This document shows positions 1 through 4,916 of a stretch of 6,153 nt of DNA, one piece after another. Where the stretch lies: contig RFWS01000065.1 in NCBI GenBank assembly GCA_009921985.1, positions 1 through 6,153 on the forward strand, in the 5' to 3' direction. The stretch is from a bacterium. GTDB taxonomy: Bacteria; Verrucomicrobiota; Verrucomicrobiia; Methylacidiphilales; Verrucolacustridaceae. The translations under genes were made by a program, and so were the position numbers. The notes beneath the pieces were generated by a model. It made no database searches, was not told the DNA's origin, and saw only the letters and a program-made list of their open reading frames with translations. Position 1 is the stretch's first letter, and the number at the start of each line of letters is the position of its first letter.

Positions 1-359
1 TCCCGCTCCACCACCCGACAGGCAAGCAACCGAAACGCCTGCTGGTCCCGAAATCCCAGCATTTCACGAAACCGGTCGTTCTCGGTACGGAGGTAATCCA
101 TCTGGCGGATTTCTGTCTGCAGACGGACATTCTCAGCCCGGAGATTACGATTTTCTTCCTCCAAAGCGTCGTATTGCCGCAGGCTCTGGCGAAAGTCTGC
201 CCAACGATCCCGCAGTCCCGCCCAGGCGCGCGCCACCGGGGAGATCGTTTCGATCGTGACGCGCTCCGTCCAACGGTTGGTGACCGGAGCAAAGAAGATG
301 GCCACAACGCCGACCACCAGCACCGCGGCGGAACCAAGATACATCCACGTGCGGGACAT
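1..359 (-). CDS. mreC: Rod shape-determining protein MreC (N-terminal part, cut by window edge)
   Basis: MreC is a bitopic inner-membrane protein of the elongasome that links cytoplasmic MreB to periplasmic cell-wall synthases. About 119 codons are visible from ATG at 359; the C-terminal beta-rich domain lies outside the window. Residues about 6-25 form one hydrophobic segment (YLGSAAVLVVGVVAAIFFAP) after a short MSRTWM start, the usual MreC signal-anchor. A heptad-like charged stretch at about 60-100 (LEEENRNLRAENVRL, then LRTENDRFREML) is the dimerising coiled coil. It is followed by LGFRDQQAFRLLACRVVERD, which matches the entry into the MreC core, where family members read L..F......L.A.V..RD. 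It sits 45 bp downstream of mreB on the same strand, the standard mreBC order. No Shine-Dalgarno is visible: the leader is pyrimidine-rich. Identity is based on the combination of topology, coiled coil, core motif and position. Confidence 0.88.
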   Translation of the reverse strand, partial: MSRTWMYLGSAAVLVVGVVAIFFAPVTNRWTERVTIETISPVARAWAGLRDRWADFRQSLRQYDALEEENRNLRAENVRLQTEIRQMDYLRTENDRFREMLGFRDQQAFRLLACRVVER

Positions 360-404
360 CGAAGGGAAGGGGGAAGGAGACTTTGGTCGCCGGGGAAAGA
401 CGGG

Positions 405-557
405 TTAGCCCCGTCCGTCCGCCATGGTCAACTTTGTCAAAAACTCCAGTTCATCGAGGACTTTGCCGGTTCCTTCCACCACCGCGCTGAGCGGATCTTC
501 GGCCACATGGATGGGCAGACCGGTTTCCTCGCTTAAAAGTCGATCCAGGCCGCCGCC
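405..557 (-). pseudogene. mreB: Out-of-frame C-terminus of MreB
   Basis: This stretch encodes the last 50 residues of MreB in a different frame from the rest of the gene. It reads GGGLDRLLSEETGLPIHVAE, then DPLSAVVEGTGKVLDELEFL, and ends in MADGRG and TAA at 405-407. The segment LDRLLSEETGLP..VAEDPL is the conserved MreB C-terminal signature, so it is coding sequence, not a chance reading frame. No plausible start codon or ribosome binding site precedes it as a separate gene. It joins the upstream frame at the TTG/GGC overlap near 557, where the family's AGGGALLRGLD is reduced to GGGLD. The arrangement fits a net loss of 19 bp (six codons plus one base) in an otherwise intact gene, whether real or an assembly error. 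Confidence 0.85.
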
Positions 558-1426
558 AACACCACCCCACGCTCCACCAGGTCGCTCGAAAGCTCCGGCG
601 GGCAACGTTCCAAGGTCAAACGGACGCTTTCCAGGATGATCTGGATGGGTTCGAGCAGGGCCTCACGCACTTCCTGCGAGGTGATGGTGAGGGTCTTGGG
701 CAACCCGGCCACCAGATCGCGGCCGCGCACTTCCATGGAGGTCTCCTTCTCCATGGGGTAGACAGACCCGATCTTCACCTTGATATCCTCCGCCGTGCGC
801 TCCCCGATCATGAGGTTATAGGCCCGCTTGAGGTAATTCATGATGGCCTCATCCAGCTCGTCCCCGGCGACCCGTACACTGCGGCTGAAAACAATTCCCC
901 CGAGGGAAATGATCGCCATCTCCGTGGTGCCACCCCCGATGTCGATGATCATGTTGCCGGAAGCGTCCTGGACCGGCAGACCCACCCCAATCGCGGCAGC
1001 GAGCGGCTCCTCAATCAACCGGACGCTGCGCGCTCCCGCATGGGCGGCCGATTCACAGACGGCGCGACGCTCCACTTCGGTGATGCCGGAAGGAACCGCA
1101 ATCACCAGGCGGGGCCGCGGCCGCCAACGATTTTGCCGCTTCGTTGCCTTCTCGATGAAACACTTGAGCATGGCCTCAGTGACCTCGAAATCGCTGATCA
1201 CTCCATCCTTGAGGGGCCGAACAGCCACAATGGAGCCCGGGGTTCGGCCCAACATCCGCTTGGCCTCATCTCCCACCGCCAAAACCCGGCGCGTGGCTTG
1301 GTCCATCGCCACAACCGAAGGTTCCCGGAGCACAACTCCCTTGCCACGGACAAACACAAGAGTGTTGGCCGTGCCTAAATCGACACCCATGTCGTTCTCT
1401 AAAAAGGGAAAAAGCTTATCCAGCAT
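533..1426 (-). CDS. mreB: Rod shape-determining protein MreB, frameshifted near its C-terminus
   Basis: MreB is the bacterial actin homologue that forms ATP-dependent filaments under the inner membrane and directs lateral wall synthesis. From ATG at 1426 the frame gives 297 residues. An amphipathic start (MLDKLFPFLEN) may bind membrane. Phosphate-1 DLGTANT is at 16-22, the connecting motif PSGITEVERRAV at 112-123, IEEPLAAAIG at 138-147 and phosphate-2 DIGGGTTE at 162-169. The frame then leaves the family sequence after ERGVVL (285-290) and stops after seven foreign residues (AAAWIDF). The missing C-terminus continues in another frame down to 405; joined, the protein would be about 340 residues, close to the usual 340-347. 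ATG 1426 is chosen because it aligns with the E. coli start; an in-frame TTG at 1471 would add 15 unusual residues. No good ribosome binding site is seen for either. As read, the product lacks the adenosine-binding GGGA region and the last helix, so it is probably non-functional. Confidence 0.93.
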   Translation of the reverse strand: MLDKLFPFLENDMGVDLGTANTLVFVRGKGVVLREPSVVAMDQATRRVLAVGDEAKRMLGRTPGSIVAVRPLKDGVISDFEVTEAMLKCFIEKATKRQNRWRPRPRLVIAVPSGITEVERRAVCESAAHAGARSVRLIEEPLAAAIGVGLPVQDASGNMIIDIGGGTTEMAIISLGGIVFSRSVRVAGDELDEAIMNYLKRAYNLMIGERTAEDIKVKIGSVYPMEKETSMEVRGRDLVAGLPKTLTITSQEVREALLEPIQIILESVRLTLERCPPELSSDLVERGVVLAAAWIDF

Positions 1427-1517
1427 AAATATGTAAAAAGTAAGTCTCTTCGAGAACCCGGCCTCCGTCAATCCCCAAAAGGATCATTTCCCCTATCGCA
1501 CCCCCCCCACCCGATGT
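1427..1517. other. Divergent gap between mreB and the Lon-domain gene
   Basis: This 91-bp gap must hold the start signals of both flanking genes. It ends in a run of eight C (1501-1508) just before the plus-strand ATG at 1518, so that gene has no Shine-Dalgarno. On the minus strand a TTGACG (1466-1471) resembles a -35 box, but no -10-like hexamer lies at 16-18 bp from it. A short TCTC-TTC-GAGA dyad is present at about 1444-1454. I cannot assign a promoter with confidence. Confidence 0.4.
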
Positions 1518-2123
1518 ATGAAGAAAAAGGTGACACTTCCAGAACAGGTCGGGGTAATGGTTCTTCCGCAAACGGTCTTTTTTCCACACCACCTTCTTCC
1601 CCTTCGCATTTTCGAACCACGCTACCGTGAAATGCTAAGAAAGGCCCTCGAGGGCTCCCGGATGTTTGCCGTCGCCATGGAGGAACCCCAACGTCCGGCG
1701 GCCCGGGTGGGGGGACTGGGACTCATCCGCTCCTGCGTCCAGCAGCAGGATGGAACCTCCCAACTCGTCCTCCAAGGACTGGCCCGGATCAGGCTGGATC
1801 ATCTTGTCCAGGTTCAGCCGTATGTGATCGCCTCCCCGGAACCCGTCGAGGAGACCACCCCCTCATCCCCCTCGGAAACCGTCGTGCAGGAGGCTCTCGC
1901 GGCAAAAATCCTCGAACAATTGGAAAAAATCGAAATCCCGGGCGAAGCTGGCCTCGGGGAAATGAAAAAATTCCTCCGCCATCTGGAGGATCATCACGCC
2001 TTGGTGGATCTCGTCGCCGGATGTTTCCTGCGGGATCCGGCCAGCCGGCAAATCATTCTGGAAACCGCCTGCTTGACCGACCGGTTACGGCTCCTCTGCA
2101 AACAAATATCGGAAATTAAGTAA
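1518..2123 (+). CDS. Stand-alone Lon substrate-binding (LON N-terminal) domain protein
   Basis: This 201-residue cytoplasmic protein has the fold of the substrate-binding N-terminal domain of Lon protease but no ATPase or protease part. Such single-domain proteins are widespread, and their role (adaptor or folding-related) is not settled. Residues 13-40 contain the hallmark VMVLPQTVFFPHHLLPLRIF followed by EPRYREML, the first strands and turn of the PUA-like LON domain. AVAM at 51-54, VGGLGLIRSC at 64-73 and LVLQGLARIRL at 83-93 match the following strands of the barrel. Residues from about 120 on are predicted helical (LAAKILEQLEKIEI, FLRHLEDHHALVDLVAGCFL), like the helical tail after the Lon N-domain. 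The ATG at 1518 begins MKKKVTLPEQ; it is preceded by a C-run, with no ribosome binding site, and an out-of-frame ATG lies at 1514. It is divergent from mreB and upstream of aroD, with no obvious functional link to either. Confidence 0.87.
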   Translation: MKKKVTLPEQVGVMVLPQTVFFPHHLLPLRIFEPRYREMLRKALEGSRMFAVAMEEPQRPAARVGGLGLIRSCVQQQDGTSQLVLQGLARIRLDHLVQVQPYVIASPEPVEETTPSSPSETVVQEALAAKILEQLEKIEIPGEAGLGEMKKFLRHLEDHHALVDLVAGCFLRDPASRQIILETACLTDRLRLLCKQISEIK

Positions 2124-2257
2124 TCTACTCGCAATTATTAATAATCTAATATTTTTCCTATCCAACCAACGGTGAAAGAGTCATCCACAGAATCTAGGCA
2201 TATCTTTTTTGGGATATTTTTATTGTAGTAAATCCTGTTTTTGGGCACGATTGCCCC
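2124..2257. other. AT-rich gap between the Lon-domain gene and aroD
   Basis: This 134-bp gap is much richer in A+T than the genes around it. It holds a perfect 12-bp palindrome ATTATTAATAAT (2134-2145) followed shortly by a T-run (2152-2156). It also holds a weak dyad ATATC (2200-2204) / GATAT (2213-2217) followed by TTTTATT. Either might end the upstream transcript, but both stems are short and AT-only, so I do not call a terminator. No convincing -35/-10 pair for aroD was found, although the base composition suits a promoter region. Confidence 0.4.
2243..2256 (+). promoter_or_regulatory. Small GC hairpin directly before the aroD TTG start
   Basis: GGGCA-CGAT-TGCCC is a perfect 5-bp stem with a 4-base loop that ends one base before the probable TTG start of aroD at 2258. 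It stands out in an otherwise AT-rich gap and would lie in the ribosome footprint. It has no T-run after it on either strand, so it is not an intrinsic terminator. Any effect on aroD translation is inference. Confidence 0.3.
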
Positions 2258-3022
2258 TTGAAGAAAAATCCAACTATCGGGGATATCAAAACCCAGATTA
2301 ACCCTCCGGCCCGAAAACAAGTATCATGGAAAACCACGCCATTAACCGTAGGGACCATTTCCACAGAACCTGGCCTACAAAACCTCTCAAATCCCCCAAC
2401 CGGCATTGATCTTGCTGAAATTCGCCTGGACCTTCTTCTTTCGAAAGGGGTGGAACCGGAAACCATCCTTGAGGCCATGGCGAAGAAGGAGATTCCCATC
2501 CTTCTCACCCTCCGCACCCGGGAAGAGGGAGGCGCTTTCAACTGGCGGTCCCGCCAACGGGTTCTTTTTTTCTTGGCCTTTCTTCCCTTCGCCGACGTGG
2601 TTGATCTGGAACTGACCAACCTCCCAAGGTTGGGCCGCGTTCTCCGGGCTGTGCGTCGTTCCAAACGGGATCTGATTCTTTCTTCCCATTCCCTGAAACG
2701 AAAGCTCACCCCTCTGCGCCTCAAACGCTTGCTGACCGAATTCCGCAAAACCCGGGCCACCGTCTACAAAATCGTCGGATTGGCCCGCCGATCCCGCGAT
2801 CTCCGAGCCTTGGCTGAACCCCTGCTCAGCCTCCCGCATATGCGGCTGGCCGTGCAGGCATCAGGCCCCCTGGCAACTGCCTCCCGCCTCTCCTTCCCCG
2901 CTTTGGGTTCCCGACTCCTTTATGTCCACCTCGATGAGCCGGCGGCACCCGGGCAACCCGGCCATGACACTTCCTTCACCCTGGCAGGCATGCGCGGCTT
3001 CATCTCGGCGAAAAAAAACTAA
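2258..3022 (+). CDS. aroD: Type I 3-dehydroquinate dehydratase
   Basis: The enzyme catalyses step three of the shikimate pathway, dehydrating 3-dehydroquinate to 3-dehydroshikimate through a Schiff base to lysine. In 254 residues the type I (beta/alpha)8 signature residues appear in order. E54 and R56 are in DLAEIRLDLL (family E.R.D); R86 and E90 are in LLTLRTREEGG; DVVDLEL is at 113-119. H144 in SSHS is the general acid/base histidine, K171 in VYKIVG is the Schiff-base lysine, R210 is in TASRLS, and Q233 is in AAPGQ. The lid-loop serine of the Salmonella enzyme (SAPGQ) is alanine here. The core barrel begins at about residue 26 (PLTVGTIST). No ATG lies between the upstream in-frame stop (2195-2197) and that point, so TTG at 2258 is the only usual start codon. 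It ends 4 bp from the convergent gene on the other strand. The start is uncertain; the function is fairly secure. Confidence 0.86.
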   Translation: MKKNPTIGDIKTQINPPARKQVSWKTTPLTVGTISTEPGLQNLSNPPTGIDLAEIRLDLLLSKGVEPETILEAMAKKEIPILLTLRTREEGGAFNWRSRQRVLFFLAFLPFADVVDLELTNLPRLGRVLRAVRRSKRDLILSSHSLKRKLTPLRLKRLLTEFRKTRATVYKIVGLARRSRDLRALAEPLLSLPHMRLAVQASGPLATASRLSFPALGSRLLYVHLDEPAAPGQPGHDTSFTLAGMRGFISAKKN

Positions 3023-3026
3023 CGCC

Positions 3027-3812
3027 CTAGTTCAGGCTACGTTTCGGCCGCAAGGCGCCGGGCACAGAGGTCTCCACCTTGCCTGAACTGCTGGAGACCA
3101 CAGGAAAACCTCCGGGCGCAGGACCTCCTCCTCGGAAAAGAAAACCCGCCACCAAACCATGCACGCCCATCAGGATAAAAATCAGGGCCGCCCCCCCGGC
3201 TCCCATTTGCGCCCGGGCCAGCCTTCTCTTCCGGTCCTCCCGCTCTTTTTCCTGTTTTTCCTCCGAAACTTTCCCGCGCCGGTTCAACTCCTCCGCCAGC
3301 CGGCCACGTTCCGTCCGTAATTTTTCCATCAACTCCACCTGTTGCTGCCTCCGGGCTTCTTGCCGGCGCGCCTCCGAGGGATTCTCTGTGGAGGGCACGG
3401 CCTCTCCGGAGGCTTTTTCCAGTTCCTCCATCTGCTGGCCGATTTCTCGGAGTCGATCCCGGGCCAGCCAGTCCGATTCGGCGGGTCCATGATCTTTTGG
3501 CTCCTGCGGAGCAGGAATCTCCAAGGGAACGGCCGCCAAACCGTACACCGCCGCCCCCGCTAAAAACCCAAGATTCAAAAACTGGAATCCCACCACCCGG
3601 GCTGCGCTTTTTCGCGCCGGCAAAGGACCCCGCAAAAAGAAAAGCCCCAGCAGGACCCAGGGAGCCAGACCGGCCATGACCTCCCGGTTGGCAAGCACCT
3701 GTTCCCCGCCTGCCAGAACCCCCCCCGCTCCCGCCAAACGCCAAATCGACATGGCTAACAAGGCCAAGCCCAAGGCCCGAAAAAGAAAACCACGATCACC
3801 GGCTTCGCCCAT
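3027..3812 (-). CDS. Membrane protein with long charged coiled coil, function unknown
   Basis: I do not recognise this 261-residue protein. It has hydrophobic segments at about 9-27 (FLFRALGLALLAMSIWRLAG), 47-61 (APWVLLGLFFL) and 72-97 (VVGFQFLNLGFLAGAAVYGL). A proline-rich hinge at 97-108 (PLEIPAPQEP) follows. Then comes a highly charged region at about 115-200 rich in E, K, R and Q (MEELEKASGE, ARRQQQVELMEKLRTERGRL, SEEKQEKEREDRKRRL), likely a coiled coil. A fourth hydrophobic segment at about 203-226 (AGGAALIFILMGVHGLVAGF) precedes a Gly/Pro/Ser-rich tail. Four membrane passes would put the coiled coil on one face as a large loop. It was preferred over competing frames because these show only Gly/Arg/Pro-rich low-complexity sequence. 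It is divergent from the CNB-FHA gene and convergent with aroD. The start is ATG 3812 with no clear ribosome binding site. Confidence 0.7.
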   Translation of the reverse strand: MGEAGDRGFLFRALGLALLAMSIWRLAGAGGVLAGGEQVLANREVMAGLAPWVLLGLFFLRGPLPARKSAARVVGFQFLNLGFLAGAAVYGLAAVPLEIPAPQEPKDHGPAESDWLARDRLREIGQQMEELEKASGEAVPSTENPSEARRQEARRQQQVELMEKLRTERGRLAEELNRRGKVSEEKQEKEREDRKRRLARAQMGAGGAALIFILMGVHGLVAGFLFRGGGPAPGGFPVVSSSSGKVETSVPGALRPKRSLN

Positions 3813-3823
3813 GCCTGACTCTG

Positions 3824-3869
3824 GCCGATCTTCAGGAAAAATTAAGCCTGAAAAATCAGGGCGATCGGC
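3824..3869. promoter_or_regulatory. Nested inverted repeats in a divergent promoter region (candidate operator)
   Basis: The 97-bp gap 3813-3909 separates two divergent genes. It contains an outer dyad GCCGATC (3824-3830) / GATCGGC (3863-3869). Inside it is TTCAGG (3831-3836) / CCTGAA (3847-3852). The same CCTGA can instead pair with TCAGG (3856-3860) over an AAAA loop. Thus CCTGA-type half-sites occur in alternating orientation, and another CCTGA is at 3814-3818. Such arrays are typical of operators or of leader RNA with alternative folds. No standard -35/-10 pair could be placed, so the regulatory role is inferred from position and symmetry only. Confidence 0.4.
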
Positions 3870-3909
3870 TTCTTGACCCTTCTATTGGGTAGGTTCACCC
3901 TTTTGGCAT

Positions 3910-4725
3910 ATGCGCGAAAAGTCCTTTGGCCAAGGGGAGGTCATCTTTCGCGAGGGGGAGGAGGGAAACGAGGCTTTCCGGATTTTGGAAGGACGGATCG
4001 AAATTTCCATCCAGGTGACCGGCCAAGGCGACATCCCCCTCGGTCATCTCGTTCCGGGCGACATTTTTGGGGAAATGGCTCTGCTGGATGATAAACCCCG
4101 CTCCGCCACCGCCCGGGCCTTGGAACCCACCCGCCTGCACGCCATGAATGTGGGGGAGTTCAACGACCTTTTTCTTTCCGATCCCAGCGCTCTGGCTCCC
4201 TTCCTCTCCTCCTTTTTCGAGCGCCTCCGCAACACCAATGAACTGCTGCGGCGGGAATTGGAAAGCCGCAAAGTCACGCCCAAGGAAGTCCACCAACTTC
4301 TTGAGCAAGGCTCCTCCTCCGGCTCACACGAGGCCATCCATCCCCTTCCCAAAATCACCCTTACCCCGGCTTCGAAGGAAACGAGAAAAGCCGGTGCCCC
4401 CGAAGTTATCGTCCTGGATCGCCTCCCTTTCCGGATCGGTCGCCGTCAGACCGGCGAAGGAGCGGACATCCTTTCCGCCAACGATCTCGCCCTGCGCGAC
4501 CAGTACCCGTACCAGATCTCCCGGAACCACTGCGCCATCGAGCGGATTGGGTCGGAACTCGTCGTCCGTGACCGGGGCAGCACCCTCGGCACCATCCTCA
4601 ACGGTCAAGCCATCGGCACGGAATCGGAACACATGGTTCTTCCCCTCATGCCCGGCGCCAACAAGCTTGTTCTCGGCGGGGACGACAGCGCCATTCAGTT
4701 CAACGTCCAGATCGAAGCGGCATAA
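3910..4725 (+). CDS. Two-domain signalling protein: cyclic-nucleotide-binding domain fused to FHA domain
   Basis: This 271-residue soluble protein probably couples a small-molecule signal to phosphothreonine recognition. Residues 1-105 form a cNMP-binding barrel: FGQGEVIFREGEEGNEAFRI is its first half, then LEGRIEI and the phosphate-binding cassette GDIFGEMALLDDKPRSATARA (50-70). That cassette contains the glutamate (E55) and arginine (R64) that contact cyclic nucleotide in true binders. A helical stretch follows at about 93-132. After a Ser/Pro-rich linker (about 134-163), residues 165-267 are an FHA domain with IGR (176-178), SRNH (204-207), DRGSTLGT (221-228) and NG (231-232), the phosphothreonine-binding set. 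There is no DNA-binding helix-turn-helix, so it is not a CRP-type regulator, and no kinase is adjacent. ATG 3910 is the only usual start after the in-frame stop at 3874-3876; no Shine-Dalgarno is evident. Ligand and partners are unknown. Confidence 0.9.
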   Translation: MREKSFGQGEVIFREGEEGNEAFRILEGRIEISIQVTGQGDIPLGHLVPGDIFGEMALLDDKPRSATARALEPTRLHAMNVGEFNDLFLSDPSALAPFLSSFFERLRNTNELLRRELESRKVTPKEVHQLLEQGSSSGSHEAIHPLPKITLTPASKETRKAGAPEVIVLDRLPFRIGRRQTGEGADILSANDLALRDQYPYQISRNHCAIERIGSELVVRDRGSTLGTILNGQAIGTESEHMVLPLMPGANKLVLGGDDSAIQFNVQIEAA

Positions 4726-4779
4726 GCCCCACTTTCGTGAAGGCTTCACGTGGAAGTTAACGTGAACTCTTGACACCCC

Positions 4780-4797
4780 GGGGAGATGCACCTCCCC
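4780..4797. repeat. GC-rich hairpin 1 in the recA-side gap
   Basis: GGGGAG-ATGCAC-CTCCCC is a perfect 6-bp stem with a 6-base loop. No T-run follows on either strand, so it is not a standard intrinsic terminator. It lies inside the larger inverted repeat. Confidence 0.5.
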
Positions 4798-4818
4798 AAG
4801 GCCCGCCTTGCTTACATT

Positions 4819-4840
4819 GCGGGGGGCACTGCCGCCCCGC
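4819..4840. repeat. GC-rich hairpin 2 in the recA-side gap
   Basis: GCGGGG pairs with CCCCGC, and after a one-base bulge GGC pairs with GCC around an ACT loop. This is a strong stem of about nine pairs, again without a following T-run. Both convergent transcripts would meet it. Confidence 0.5.
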
Positions 4841-4883
4841 TCCCCGAGCTTTCCGTCCACGTGGCACGTTCACGTCAATGAAA

Positions 4884-4911
4884 GCAGAATCACGGCCTGT
4901 CTGCGGTTTTT
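4884..4911 (+). terminator. Weak candidate terminator for the CNB-FHA gene
   Basis: GCAGA (4884-4888) pairs with TCTGC (4900-4904), followed after GG by TTTTT (4907-4911). The stem is short and the loop about 11 bases, so this is a marginal intrinsic terminator reading rightward, ending just before the recA stop codon. Confidence 0.25.
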
Positions 4912-4916
4912 ACTAC

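Larger units (their letters stand above)
4732..4884. repeat. Imperfect inverted repeat filling the gap between the CNB-FHA gene and recA
   Basis: The 191-bp convergent gap 4726-4916 is dominated by dyads. Left arm 4748-4767 and right arm 4855-4875 are imperfect reverse complements: each has ACGTG, an unpaired 7-8-base middle, ACGTG again, then RAC. Both arms include the palindrome CACGTG (4747-4752 and 4858-4863). Outside them CTTTC (4732-4736) can pair with GAAAG (4880-4884). The left flank also forms its own hairpin CGTGAA-GGC-TTCACG (4736-4750). Between the arms lie two GC-rich hairpins, listed separately. No reading frame of note is present. It could be a bidirectional termination region, a small repetitive element, or a structured RNA; I cannot choose. 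Confidence 0.5.

Noticed and set aside
540..570. Programmed -1 ribosomal frameshift to rescue mreB
   Set aside because: There is no classical slippery heptamer at the junction, and a simple shift would still lack the conserved ALLRG residues, so a deletion explains the data better.
840..1436. Plus-strand frame of 198 codons opposite mreB
   Set aside because: It is antisense to clearly conserved MreB sequence and shows no domain or start signal.
1466..1471. TTGACG as the -35 box of an mreB promoter, and the TTG in it as an alternative start
   Set aside because: No -10-like hexamer at 16-18 bp; the 15 extra residues from that TTG are not seen in the family and the ATG at 1426 aligns well.
1501..1508. 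Eight-C run as a phase-variation switch
   Set aside because: It lies outside the coding region, is short, and precedes a housekeeping-type gene; nothing suggests variable expression.
2134..2221. Intrinsic terminators from the ATTATTAATAAT palindrome or the ATATC/GATAT dyad
   Set aside because: Stems are short and entirely or mostly A/T, so they would be too unstable; only described as content of the gap.
3037..3744. Long alternative minus-strand frame beginning MAFGGSGGGSGRR
   Set aside because: Low-complexity Gly/Arg/Ser composition without domains; it is the shadow of the membrane protein in the neighbouring frame.
3876..3900. ACCC-GGGT-ACCC triple (3876-3879, 3887-3890, 3897-3900) as a switching leader before the CNB-FHA gene
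   Set aside because: Stems are only 4 bp and occur easily by chance in C/G-rich sequence.
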